From: Platanthera guangdongensis
Taxonomy: Eukaryota > Streptophyta > Magnoliopsida > Asparagales > Orchidaceae
Direction: 5' to 3'
DNA: 64,000 nt
Assembly: GCA_039583875.1 (NCBI GenBank)
Contig: CM077165.1
Span: 78,108,757 to 78,172,756 of the forward strand
Shown here: one piece after another, positions 21,257-33,184 of the stretch
How the letters are laid out: every line of letters begins with the position of its first letter
Numbering within the stretch: the stretch's first letter is position 1
Notes under the pieces: generated by a model
Database searches by the model: none
Told to the model about the DNA's origin: nothing
The model's input: only the letters and a program-made list of their open reading frames with translations
Program-made: the position numbers and the translations under genes

Positions 21257-22032
21257 AAAATGACACCAACTATCTCTTTTAACTTTTAGATCTGAAGCTT
21301 GAACTTCTCCTTCAAGGTTCTGCAGGAAGAAGATGAAGGGCAGTTGTATTCCCAAAAAGCTTCTTCTTCCACGATCTCTTCTCTTTATTATTAGCCCATC
21401 AATGGCTCTTTGAGTCGTGGGCCCCACCTTGAATTTGTTGGCGGCTACAAGCTTTTGCAATAATGGTTGTACTGTAGGTAAGCGGTGATATTTATCATTT
21501 ACTATATCTTTACAACAACAAATTCAAATTCTGTTGACTTGTTGACTTTGCTGACATCATCATCTATAGACTTAGCCAAAATCAAGCATCATTAGTATAG
21601 ACATTGAGTGAGTAGGCATCACTCAACGCCAAAGCACTTAAGACAGATATTCTGTCACTAAGCATTGAGTGAGTAAGCTTCACTCAATGCCAAAACACTT
21701 AGAAAAGTTTGTCATTAGACATTGAGTGAGAGACCATCACTCAACGCCAAAACGCTTAGACAATCTTTTTGTCTCTAGGCGTTGAGTTATTGAGCTTCAC
21801 TCAATGCCAAACTGCTTAACTGGAGTTCTGTCACTTGGCGTTGAGTGAGTAAGCTTCACTCAATGCCATAACACTAAGACTTTATTTTAGTCACTTGGAA
21901 TTGAGTGAGTAAGCTTCACTCAATGTCAAAACTCTTAGCCAATTTTTTGTATCTGAAAACACTAGCTCTGACTATCTATGGTTCAGTCAATGCTATTTGT
22001 CACATGGCACTGAGTTAGCAAGCTTCACTCAA
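19897..22032 (-). repeat. Inverted repeat, right arm (2136 bp)
   Basis: Partner of 12509-14644. Contains the B LTR minus its last 219 bases plus 776 bases of C LTR. This arm continues into intact flanks on both sides, so it is the likely source and the other arm the copy. Confidence 0.85.
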
Positions 22033-22542
22033 TGCTATTCTGTGGCTTTGACAGACTGAGCTATATCCAATGAATATAAAGTTGTGACGTTGAGTGAATG
22101 ATCTTCACTCAACGCTTGTGGACTTGGCCACATTTTAGCCTGTCTCTTCTTAGGCTTTTACTGTCTTAGGCTATCTCACAACATTCAGATGTATGGCGTT
22201 GAATGAGTAGACTTCACTCAACGCCTATGGACCTAGCCACATCTTCAGCTTGCCAATTATTTGGCTTTGACTATACAAGCTAAACTCAGCGCTATTACCC
22301 ACCTGGCATTGAGTGAGTAACATTCACTCAACGCTGTGCACTTAGATAGTTTTCTTTCTTTCCACTAGCTTGCCTAGACATCACCTGTCATGGCCACATG
22401 AATCAACCCGTCCAATCAATGCATAGAAGGAACCGTTAATATATAGATCTTGTAGGACATGTTAGACTACAACATGTGTATACCATTGTCTATAAGGCCT
22501 TCTTCAAAATTCAGGACATTTGGATCAATGGACCCAACACTA
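21257..22542 (-). repeat. Element C 5' LTR, U3 part
   Basis: Minus strand starts TGTTGGGTCCATTGATCC at 22542, inside the integrase of L, and runs left until B interrupts it at 21256. The layout resembles the A LTR (TGTTGGGTAC..., then GAAGAAG, then a repeat array). No other part of C is seen in the window apart from the duplicates at 12509-13284 and 19058-19540. Confidence 0.75.
21600..21930 (-). repeat. 60-bp tandem hairpin array in C LTR
   Basis: Five to six units with a period of 60 bases. Each holds an inverted repeat like CATTGAGTGA...TCACTCAATG around AAGCTT, joined by AAACACTTAGA-type spacers. Degenerate units continue to about 22340. Mirrored at 12509-12950. Confidence 0.88.
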
Positions 22543-25374
22543 CCTCCACTTGGTTGCTCGTTTATGGGTGATAATCGGTGGCGAGTTTGTGAGTGACTCC
22601 ATATTTAGCTAAAATTTAGCTTATTGGGTACTACAGAAATGAGTTCCGCGATCACTCACAATTGCTCGAGGCATGCTAAAATGATAAATTACATTTTTCA
22701 GAAATTTTACGACAACTCTCGCGTCATTGGTGGGCAGGGCATTTGCTTCTGCCCACCGTGAAACGTAGTCAACCACTACTAAAATATAACGATTTTTATA
22801 AGATAGAGGTAGAGGGCCTATAGAATCTATTCCCCAAAGATCGAATATTTCACATTATATAAATAAGTTCTGGGGCATTTCATCCCAGCGAGAAATATTA
22901 CTTGACCGATGACAGCTATTGCAAGTGCTTACCAATTTTTGAGCATCTTTGAATAAAGTGGGCCAAAACAATCCCGCTTCAAGGACCTTCCGTGCAGTCT
23001 GATTTGCTTGATAATGTCCGTCGGTTTGTCCTTCGTGGCAGTGTTGCAAGATTTTGACACCTTCCTCGGCCAAATACATCTCCTAATCACTTGATCCACA
23101 CAGACTCGAAATAAAAATGGGTTTTCCCAAAAATAGTTTTTCAGGTCAGAAAAGAATTTCTTCTTTTATTGAATTAAAAAGTTTTCTGGAATGACTTGGG
23201 CCACTAAATAATTGGCCATGTCTACAAACCAAGGAGTAGAGGAATTCATTACCATTTCTATGATGAGGAGACGTTCTTCAGGGAATTTGTCCTCAATGTC
23301 GGCCTCCTCTAGCATATCTGCAGCAGTATTCTCTAGTCGAGAAAGATAATAAACCGCCAAGTTCTCTACGCCTTTTTTTATCTTGAATCTCTAAGTCGAA
23401 TTCTTATAGGAGGAGAATCCAACATAGTAGATGGGGTTTGGCATCTGCTTTATTTAATAGATATTTTAAAGTAGAATGATTAGTAAAACTATAACTTTAG
23501 ATAGTGTTATATATGATCGAAACTTATCAAAAGCGAACACAATTGCCAGCAGTTCCTTTTCTATAGTGGTGTAGTCGGCTTGTGTAGATGTAAGCATTGT
23601 ACTTGCGTAATAAATAGGATGAAAATACATGTTTACGTGTTGTCCTAATACAACTCCTACTGCATAATCGCTCACAACACACATTATTTCAAAAGGAAAG
23701 CACCAATTTGGTGCTACTAGAATAGGAGAATTGATAAGTTTTTCTTTTATAAAATTGAATGCTAATAAGCATTCAATATCAAAAATAAAGAGGGATTCTT
23801 TTTCTAGGAGGTGGGTTAACGGTTTAGAAATTTTGGAAATAATTTGAATAAACCGTCTATATAAACCTGCAAGGCCTAAATAACTTCATATAACTTTTAC
23901 GTTTGTAGGTGGGGGAAGTTTTTCGATAATTTCTATTTTGGTCTTATCGACCTCGATTCCCTGAATAGAAATTCTATGACCGAGAACTAAGCCTTCTCGA
24001 ACTATAAGGTGACATTTCTCCCAGTTAAGTACTAAATTTGTGTCTTCACATTGTTGAAGAACACACGCGAGGTTATCTAAACAAATATGGAATGATTCTA
24101 CAAATATTGAGAAATCGTACATAAACACCTCCATAACATCTTCTACCAACTTGCCAAAAATAGTCAGCATACATCTTTTAAATGTAGCCGGCGCATTACA
24201 AATGCCAAAGGACATTCTTCTATATGCGAAGGTACCGAAGGGGCGAGTAAACATGATTTTCTCCTGATCTTTGGGGGAGATAGGGATTTGTAAATACCCC
24301 GACAAACCATCAAGAAAATAATAATATGAGTGTCTAGAGAGCCGCTCAAAAATTTGATCGATAAACAGTAGTGGAAAGTGATCTTTTCTGGTGACATCAT
24401 TTAATTTTCTATAGTCGATGCACATCCTCCAACCCGTAACAGTACGAGTTGGAATTAATTCTTTATTAGCATTTGGCACTACTGTTATACCACCCTTTTT
24501 AGGGATGACGTGCACGAGACTAACCCACGTACTGTGTGAAATTGGGTAGATAATCCCTGCCTCCAGTAGTCTCATTACCTCAATCTTATCGACATCCTTT
24601 ATATTAGGATTAATTCATCGTTGAGGCTGGATGGATCTACGAGGATTATCTTTGAGAAAAATTTTATGTGTACAGATGAGGGGTTAATCCCCTGAATATC
24701 AGAAATCTACCATGCAATTGCATGGCGATGTTTTTTATCACTTCCACTAAATCAGAAGTTTCTGAATCGTTTAACTTTGAAGAAATAATAACATAGAGTT
24801 TTGAATTTTCTTCGAGAAAAATGTATTTTAAATGATTGGGAAGTGGTTTAAGATCAAGGGTTGGTGGTTCTTTGTAGGATTTTTTTATTTTGAAATTTTA
24901 AGAAGTAATGGTTTCAAATGGCAAATTATTAGATATTTCATTTAAAATAGGTAAGTTTGCCAAGTCCATTTCTTCTAATGTTTTAAAAAAATCGTTAGAA
25001 AGAGAAAAAAACCATTTTCCTCAAAAGTGGCTTCCACTTGAAAGCAGGAATTGTCGTTTGAAAGCGAATTCCGCATAGTGGGATCTATATTAATTATAAC
25101 CTCATCATCTCCAACCCGAAGGAGGAGTGTACCGTTACTTACATCAATTAAAGCATGGGAGGTAGAGAGAAAGTGGTAACCGAGTATAATGAGTAGATCG
25201 GCGTCCTCCTCGATGTCGAGGATAACAAAGTCTACCAGGAAGATAAACTTGTCAACCATGACTAAAACATCCTCCACTAGCCCTAATGGATATTTTATAG
25301 AACGATCTACTAATTGGATGCTCATTTTGGTTGGGCTTGGATAACCCAATCCTAGTTTTTGAAAAAGCGAGTAC
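22543..25374 (-). pseudogene. Element L: Athila/Tat-like Ty3/gypsy pol remnant
   Basis: Reading right to left: protease (25370-25060, LGLGYPSPTKMSIQL and DFVILDIEEDADLLIILG); RT (24575-23886, WRMCIDYRKLND, YRRMSFGICNAPATF, and VFMYDFSIF where the family has a DD pair); RNase H fragments (23684-23166); integrase zinc-binding region with HCHEG...GHY and CNSCHR (23045-22880); integrase core with LWGID and VSDRGTHF (about 22850-22600). It ends at 22543, before the catalytic Glu, where C is inserted. Many stops and frame changes make this the oldest element here. The protease start is cut by H at 25375. Confidence 0.85.
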
Positions 25375-26569
25375 TGTTGGGTTTTGGGGGATATAACAAC
25401 ACTTGTGCATGCAGTGGAAATAAGAATAAGAAAAACCCAAACGAGTTCGAATTTAATAGTATTCATGAATCAGGAAGTAAAGCATGTTGTAATAAAAATT
25501 ACCTTTGAGGGATTTAGTCTGAACACAACCTAGATGCTCTAGAACAATTAGGTTGGCCACTCAGCGACTAGAGTCTTGAGCGTAGAAAGTATATCCGCGC
25601 CTCTACAGGAAATCCACACAATCGGGAGAACCCGTAACAACTTCTCGCATAAGTTCTAGGTCGGGAGAGGACACTTAACATCTCCACAGATTGCTAGATC
25701 TGTTATAGGAGAGGCGACGGTGACACTCGCTAGGATCAATATCGGAATCGACGACGGTGAAGATGGAACGACTTCCGTCGTCCTTCTAGGGTTATCAGTC
25801 TTATCGCACAATACGAATCGTGTGCTTAGATAGAAAGAATGATCACATATTGTTCAAGCCCTAATGTTTCCTATTTATGCCCAAAGGGAATAAACAAAAT
25901 AGCTTCGGTTGGCTATCAGCAGACCCATCACTTAGACAAAATATACCTTCGGCCAGACAACAATTTATTTGGACGAATCGTCGAATATCTACAGGATATA
26001 CGATGAATCGTCAATTATCAATTTATACTCATCGAATCATTGAGTACCTTATAGCACATACAATGAAATCAAAGCCATAATCAGCTGAGTTAACACTTGA
26101 CTCAATACTATCAACGCTTTCTACGCCAAAGGCCAGACTCGTCAAACGACATTCATCGAACTACATTCGTCAAATGGAGTTCGTCGAACGGTGCATGACT
26201 TATGCGCCAAAGTCTATACTCATCGAACGTTATTCATCGATCGACATTAATCGAACTCCATTCATCGAACTGCATTCAACTTTTGAGCCAAAGGCCAAAT
26301 TCGTCGAACGGAGTTCGACGAATCTGCGCCAGGGCCAAATTCGTCGGACGGAGTTCGACTTCTATGCCATGGCATTGAGTGAACTCAACGCCCTCAGTAC
26401 TTTTGCCTTAGAATATTTCAGTCCCTTTTACTCATCATATGAGCTACACCATACATATCCAAACTCCCAATTTGTCCATAATCTTATGTGCGATCCTGAT
26501 ATGCTCATACTAATTTTGCAGTGAGGCTACATGCTTGATGACTTCCAGATCACTATGGTAGCACCAACA
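25375..26569 (-). repeat. Element H 3' LTR
   Basis: 1195 bp, minus strand TGTTGGTGCTACC...AACCCAACA. The U3 part (25976-26370) holds TTCGTCGAA/TTCGACGAA words. A TATA-like CATAAATAGG on the minus strand lies at 25873-25882. Confidence 0.82.
25976..26370 (-). promoter_or_regulatory. Palindrome cluster in H U3
   Basis: Includes a perfect 11-bp inverted repeat with a 3-base spacer at 26299-26323 (ATTCGTCGAAC, GGA, GTTCGACGAAT), a partial second copy at 26339-26359, and many TCATCGAA/ATCGTCGAAT words. The same arms occur in element F. Confidence 0.6.
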
Positions 26570-26581
26570 GTCTCCCACTTG
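26570..26581 (-). promoter_or_regulatory. Element H polypurine tract
   Basis: Minus strand AAGTGGGAGAC abuts the LTR start. Confidence 0.75.
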
Positions 26582-27529
26582 ATCTAGAAAGTATCAAACA
26601 AAAGCTTCACAAATAATGAACGGCATCTAACAATACATCATTGCTCCCCAAACAGTAAAAGTTTATAAACTCATAAGCCATTGTGACCAATGTTATAGTG
26701 TTGTCATGTCCCTTCGTCCCTTACATACGGAAAGAACTAGAGGTATAGACCGTGTCACCCTCATAATCATTCAATCCCAGTTTCCTGATCTCGAATGGAC
26801 TTTCAGAAATTGGTGAGTCATATATCATATATTGACTCAACCAAGCATGACCATGCATTTTTCAGTCTCATTCCATTAAGGGGCCCATGTATGTAACTAT
26901 TGTCATATAGGAGGACAAATCCCATCTCTGTTCATATGCAAACACCCAAAGTATTCGTAACGTACCCAATAACCACCTTTATCATCCAACTTTCTCAAGA
27001 CTGGACTTTTGATGGCATCCAAGCACGCTCTTCCTCACTCAATGAAAGCTGTGACTTCAGGTCAAAGGACTACAAACACCATTGCCACTTGAGCAATACT
27101 TGTTATATGTTCATATAACAATCCACAAAGTATTCTCACGGTGGGTTTGTCCAGTACAACTTGTTCATAACACATACCCATGTGATACTTGATATCACAA
27201 TATCATGACCTGTGAGGACGGGTCATCAGTAAACGCACATGCTAGTATTAAAGGTATCATCATTTCCCTTTGCTTCTAAGATGATACAACGACCATGGAC
27301 CTTTAAGAATGAAGCTTCTGGGATCATAGGTTCTCACATCAAGTCATTACTTGACCTTTGGAAGCAAACATTCTAAGGACATTTATTTTAGTTAACTATT
27401 CTATCATAATATATATAATAACACAACAAAAGAAATTGCCAAAAATATAAAATGAAATGTATACAGTACTTTTATTCATCAAATGAAAAATCTAGCAGCC
27501 AACAAAAATACAATCCACAAGACTCAAAC
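26582..27529 (-). other. Element H 3' non-coding region
   Basis: About 950 bases between the end of pol and the polypurine tract. No gene seen; short open frames only. Confidence 0.55.
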
Positions 27530-28357
27530 TAGAGTTGATCATTCGGGTATCGTATACTCATTGATCTAACATAAGCATCATGCTTTCTCTGCGCGAGAGG
27601 CTTTGTCAGTGGATCCGCAATGTTTTCTTCAGTCGACATTATGCATATGTTCACATATCCTCGATCGACAATCTCTCAAATTAGATGGAACTGCCGAAGT
27701 ATGTGCTTGGAGCTCTAATGAGATCTAGGTTCTGAAGCAAGTGAAATTGTACCGCTGTTCTCACAGTAGAGATCTACGGGATGAACAATGCTAGGAACTA
27801 CATCTAACTAGCCGATGAATTTCCTAATCCAAATAGCATCCTTTGCTTCATTTGCAGTGGCGATATACTCGGCCTTAGTAGTAGAATCAGCAACTATATC
27901 CTGCTTGGAACTCTTCCAGCTAACAACACCTCCATTCAGGCAAAACACAAAACCCGATTGAGACTTTGAATAATCTCTATCAGGTTGGAAGTTAGCATCT
28001 GTGTAACCACTTACAATGAGCTCTTCCTCTCCACCAAATACCAAGAACATATCCTTAGTCCTCCGCAAGTACTTCAATATATTCTTGACGGCAATATAGT
28101 GACCATTACCGGGATCAGACTGATACCTGCTAGTCATGCTCAAAGCATAAGAGACATCGGGTCTAGTACATAACATTGCATACATGATTGACCCAATTGC
28201 TGAAGCATATGGAATCACCTTCATGCGGTCCTTATCTTCACAAGTCTTTGGACACCGGTCCTTAGAGAGACTCAGACCATGAGACATTGGCAAGAATCCT
28301 TTTTGGGACTCAAGCATGCTGAACCCTTTCAACACCTTGTCAATGTACATACTCTGG
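27530..28357 (-). pseudogene. Element H reverse transcriptase end and RNase H
   Basis: KGFLPMSHGLSLSKDRCP, IPYASAIGSIMYAMLCTRP and GYTDANFQPDRDYSKSQSG are hallmarks of Tork/TNT1-type copia pol. The RNase H end reads on to about 27530 (NIADPLTKPLAQRKHDAYV) through three stops. The DNA right of 28357 that stays open is D LTR, not pol. Confidence 0.85.
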
Positions 28358-29695
28358 TGATGGAGACGATGGCCCCCAACATGTTGAACAAGACGATGAC
28401 ATGCATACGAAATATTTTTCTCCATCTCCAGTCAAAGACTTGCATCTCCGTGGTGACCTGGTGGAGCGACGCTACAATCTTCACCCTCGACGCAAGACGG
28501 CATAATAATATTTAGTTGAATTTATATTGCTATTTTTGAGCATTTTATATTTCATTATGTTTTATTTAAACATTGGAGTGTTTATTTTTATTTTGGGTTG
28601 CATGTAGCCTAATGTTGTTGTAAGCCTATATAAGGCCTTGTATTGGTTTATTTTTATCAAGTTGAATGAAAAGATTTGAAACCCTAATCCTCCTTGAGAA
28701 TTCCCTCTCCTTTCTCCTCCTCATTCAAAATTTCGGCTCAAGCTATTTCCCCCTCAACCTAGCCGCCAACCTCTCCCCCTCAACCTAGCCACCAACCTAT
28801 CCCCCTCATCCTAGCCTCCAACTCTCTCTCTTCCCTTTCCTCACCCACAGATTTCTTTCCCTCCCCCACCACCATCAAGCCTCCTCCTTTCATACCCGAG
28901 TACCCCTCCTCATCACCAAACCCAACCAGCCATCCTCTCTCTCAAACCCGACCACCTCTCCAATATATCTAGCCTCCACCTTTTCACTCTCCACCTCTCA
29001 ACACTAGGCCATCTCCAACTCCCAAAAAATCCGACCACTAGCAACCCCACCAAAACCGAGCAGCCTTCAACCGATTCGGTGGATTACAGCCAGGGCAAAA
29101 GGGATCAATCCGAGTGATTCCAACTCCTACGTGAAGCGACAAAGGCAAATTAGTTTTCTCTCCATCCAGCGTGACTCCAGTGGAGCCGTTGAAGAGCGAT
29201 CCAAGTTAAAGAATCAGAATCATCCATTCCAATTGGGTAACAAAAACTTCTACCTCAGTGTGTTTCTTTTCCTAGATTTTTATTATGGTGGAAACTTTGG
29301 GCATTAAATCTTGATAGTTTTAAATAATCGTGGTTTTATTCGAACAATTTCTGTGTTTATCTTGATTGATTTATTTTTCATGAGGATTGGGGAACCTCGA
29401 CTACTTTTGTTGGGAGAGATCTATAGTTTTCTGAATCGTAATCTTTGGTAGATCTCTTTTGGTACAACCTTTGCTCGATCGGACCGGGTGTGTCCTTTTA
29501 GCCGAATAGAATTTTGGCCTATTGCCTATTATTCGATCATAATTGGTTTGGCTACCTGTACATTAGCATCTAATTGATTTAATTGCGTAGCGTGTGCGCT
29601 GCGTTGAGATTTTGTGCGAGTGTAGAATTCGATCGTTGAGAGGCCATTCTGCTTAGTTCGTCTTCTTTACGGTGTCAACGTGTGTGCTTGCATCA
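28358..29695 (+). repeat. Element D 5' LTR
   Basis: Starts TGATGGAGACG, homologous to 34712 onward. The first 150 bases match the end of the integrase gene in the 3' copy. TATA box TATATAAGG at 28627-28635. 28700-29060 is C/T-rich leader. Ends TGCATCA just before the primer site. Confidence 0.8.
28627..28635 (+). promoter_or_regulatory. Element D TATA box
   Basis: TATATAAGG, conserved in the 3' LTR near 34981. No GTCGAC-type or other repeated palindrome upstream. Confidence 0.7.
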
Positions 29696-29698
29696 ATT

Positions 29699-29714
29699 TG
29701 GTATCAGAAGGAGG
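29699..29714 (+). promoter_or_regulatory. Element D primer binding site
   Basis: TGGTATCAGAAGGAGG, tRNA-Met type, three bases after the LTR. Bases 29715-30045 are A/T-rich leader without a gene. Confidence 0.8.
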
Positions 29715-30045
29715 TTCACATCAATTTCCTAATTGGCACCCTCCCCCTCTTGCCTTGTTCGTCGACACGCACTTGTCTTGCACGTCGTTTGGTTAAAATT
29801 AAAAAAAGTTCTTTTCCCTAGTCTGCCAATAACTGTTGAAATTTTTTATTTTTCTGCAAAAAAATCAAAATTTTTTTAATAGTCCCTTATTTATTTCCAG
29901 TAAGAAAATAAAAAAAAAATATTTTTTTACCCTTGATAGTAAGTGGGAACAATTCTTTCTGTTGTCCTTATCATTAGTCCAGAACTACTGTGTAGGTTGC
30001 ATGCGCACTAGATTAGGTACAAAGTATTCCCCGTCTTCTTCCAAT

Positions 30046-31109
30046 ATGGCGGACGAACGGGATTAGGGTCATGGTCTCACAGCGCTTGAAGCACTCTGTC
30101 AGGACTTCACTGAATAAATGACGGCTATTAGGGAGACTCTTCACGATCTGAGACTAAGTATCGCGGCTCCCCATAATCAACCCGCCAACCAACGTGTGGA
30201 AGGAAATAATAACTCTAACCTAAACAATAATAATGAACAAGTTTCGCGAGACCGTACAAGTTTGATATTACTAGGGCCGTCCGGGTAAAACCCCCATCAT
30301 ACGATGGATTGGGGGAACCCCAAGTTTTCCTAGACTGGGTTATGGAAATAGAGTGCTACTTTGAGTGATACAATTTGACTGACACGGATAAGGTGCGTGC
30401 GGCGAGGATGAAGTTGTTAGGTATAGCAAAAATATTCTGGTTGAATGAGGAACGATGTCTGATAGGAGAGAACGGTGAATTACTCATTAGTTGGGCAGTC
30501 ATGAAGGACATGCTGACAGAACATTATGTTCCTTAATACCATCGAATGCAGATGTTTGATGACTTGGATACCCTTAAGCAAGGGAACATGTCGGTATCTG
30601 AGTATATGAGTCTTCTTAAGGATAAGGTGGTTTGGTGTGGTGTGAAGGAGATGTCAGAGATCACCCTCTCTATATTTCGTAAGGGGTTAAACCCTAACAT
30701 CCAGGGAAAATTACTGCGTTATGGTCACACCGACCTAAACGTCACTTTTAATGCTTCATTAGATATTGAGAAGCACAACATTCTTAAAAATAAGTCTCGC
30801 TCGTATCAGAAGGGAAAGTCCATCTTAGGACCACCTCCCACTTCCAACTATAAGGATAAGGGGAAGTTCCGATCCACAGACTCAAACTCCATAATTGTGA
30901 CCGCTAGGAATAGTAGAAACCCAACAAGTGAGAGAGTTCCAGTAGGAAGGGTTAGCAAAATGAATACTACATGTTTCGCTTGCGGAATTCATGGTCATTA
31001 TGCTAGTGAGTTTCCTACTATGCCCAAGACCTTAGCCCTCTTAGATTCCACTTGTGAGTCCGACGACCTTGTTTATGAGGTAGGTGAAGATAGCGAGCAG
31101 GAGTACTGA
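30046..31109 (+). pseudogene. Element D gag
   Basis: Probable start MADERD (30046), stopped after six codons. Retrotransposon gag core follows to about 30800 (MQMFDDLDTLKQGNMSVSEY). Zinc knuckle CFACGIHGHYASEF at 30972-31013 has lost its last Cys. Several stops in the first 500 bases. Confidence 0.78.
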
Positions 31110-31132
31110 GCGATTTAGAGGATGATTCCCAT

Positions 31133-31560
31133 ATGATGGTCATACAGTGTATTCTGGCTTATCCACGAGCTTTAGATGACTGGAATAGGACGAATATCTT
31201 TTCGTTAAATTTTAAGAGTGGAGAGAAGTGGTGTAAGTTAATCATAGACAATGGTAGTTGTATGAATGTAATTTCTGAAAATGCGGTGACCCGAATGTCA
31301 TTAGCTATTGAGCTGCACCCTCACCCTTATAAGGTGGCATCGGTAAACAAAACGTCCCTCCCGATGTCGAAGTGTTGTTTGGTACCCCTTACCATCAAGG
31401 ATTATTCTGAAAAGATATGGTGTGACGTCATCCCCATGGATGCTTATCATGTCTTACTTGGATGACCATGGATTTATGACCATGATGTTACTCATTTAGG
31501 GCGAGCTAACACTTATGAGTTTAAATTTAATGGTAAGACCATTATTTTTAAACCAACTCC
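31133..31560 (+). pseudogene. Element D protease
   Basis: CKLIIDNGSCMNVIS carries the active site with D-N-G instead of D-S-G. DVIPMDAYHVLLG is the second conserved block. A stop follows at 31463, and the frame resumes to about 31740. Confidence 0.75.
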
Positions 31561-31741
31561 GCCTAAAGATCCATCGGTTTCTTCCAAAGACACTATTGTA
31601 CCTGTAGAGAAGAAGACATTACGCTTGATAGGTAAGAAGGAGTTTGAGCGCGAGTCTTTTATAGATGGTGTGATATATGCACTAGTTTGTTTGCAAATCA
31701 AGGAAGATAGCTCCTCTTTCGAGAACTTACCGCTAACGTTG

Positions 31742-33090
31742 AAGTCCTTATTATAGGAATTTAAGGATGTCTTCCCAGATGACTTACATTATGATTTAAC
31801 CCCCATGCGTGACATTCAACACGAGATTGATTTCGTTCCGGGTTCTTCGTTGCCAAATCTTCCCCATTATCGACTAAACCCCTCCGCACACTTAGAGTTG
31901 AAAAAATTAATTTCAAATTTGCTAAAGGGTTCATTCATCATAGTAAGAGTCCTTGTGTTGTACCAACATTATTGGTCCCTAAGAAAGACGGTTCTTGTAG
32001 GGTGTGTGTATACTATAGGGCCATCAATAAAATAAATGGTAAATATAGGTTTTCCATACCTCAATTAGGCGACTTATTTGACATGTTAGTCGGGCCATAA
32101 TTTTTTACAAGTTAGATCTTAAGAGTGCCTACCATCAAATCAGGATTAGGGAGGGAGACGAGTGAAAAACAATGTTTAAATCAAAGGATGGACTCTATGA
32201 GTGGTTAGTGCTAGGGGAAGGGCTCACTAATGGCCCAAGTACATTTTCGAGGTTGATGACCCTAGTGTTCAAGCCTTATTTAGGAAAATTCATAGTTATT
32301 TACTTAGATGATATACTAGTCTTTAGCTCTTCCCCGAACGATCATGAGTCTCACTTGAGGACAGTACTTACCACATTGCCTATGGAAAAATTATTTGTTA
32401 ATCTTACGAAGTGTACATTTAATGTTCATATATGGAGTTCCTAGGTTATATTTAAGTTTGGAGGGCATCCATGTTGACCCTAAGAATTTCCAAGCCATCA
32501 AAGATTGTTCGGAACCAACTAATATACGGGATGTTCGGAGTTTTCACGGATTAGCTACATTTTACCGCCCATTTATGAAGGATTTTAGTAGTATCATGGC
32601 ATCAATCATGAAGTGTTTGAAGAAGGGAGATTTTACGTTGACTAAATCGGCCGCCAAAGCGTGTGAAATAATTAAATCCCGAATGTCGGAAGCTCCTCTT
32701 CTACAACTTCCAGATTTTAATAAAGTTTTTGAATTGTCCTGTGACGCATCTGGAGTCGGTATTGGTGGTGTATTGAGTCAAGAGGGACATCCCGTTGGAT
32801 ACTTTAGTGAGAAACTCTCAGGACCAAAATTGAATTATTCTAATTATGACAGAGAGTTCTATGCGGTTATTTAGTGTTTACAACATTGGCGACATTATTT
32901 GATCTCTAAGGAATTTGTTATTCTTTCCGACCACGAGGCATTGAGATTTATTAATTCCAAAAATAAAGTTAGCCCAAGGCTTGCTAAGTGGGTCTCCTAT
33001 CTTCAGGAGTATACCTTCATAATTAAACATCTAAAGGTAACTTTAAATCGTGTGGCAGATGCTCTTAGTCGTGTCTCCTTATTGTTGTCA
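31742..33090 (+). pseudogene. Element D reverse transcriptase and RNase H
   Basis: RT from about 31800. The catalytic block VIYLDDILVFSSSPNDH is intact (about 32295). RNase H: ELSCDASGVGIGGVLSQEG (about 32720) and NRVADALSR (about 33050). At least four stops and two frame changes (near 31900, 32100, 32440 and 32873). Confidence 0.82.
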
Positions 33091-33184
33091 ACGTTTGAGG
33101 TCAAAGTGATTGGTTTCAATAGAATAAAGGATGAGTACGTTAATTGTCCAGATTTCAAGGACATTTATTATTCCACTCAAAACA

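Larger units (their letters stand above)
25375..28357 (-). mobile_element. Element H: Tork/TNT1-like Ty1/copia, 5' half missing
   Basis: 3' LTR 25375-26569, polypurine tract, about 950 bases without coding signal, then RNase H and part of RT, cut at 28357 by the LTR of D. It is inserted in the protease of L, which stops at AGTAC (25370-25374). The other TSD copy is lost with the 5' half. Confidence 0.82.

Noticed and set aside
22543..22556. Polypurine tract in front of the C LTR (CAAGTGGAGGTAG on the minus strand)
   Set aside because: It is in frame with the L integrase and encodes the conserved Q-V-E-V stretch. It is the target site, so the C LTR is a 5' LTR.
28358..28425. RT frame of H extending to 28425
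   Set aside because: The bases from 28358 match the D 3' LTR; the frame is open there by chance.
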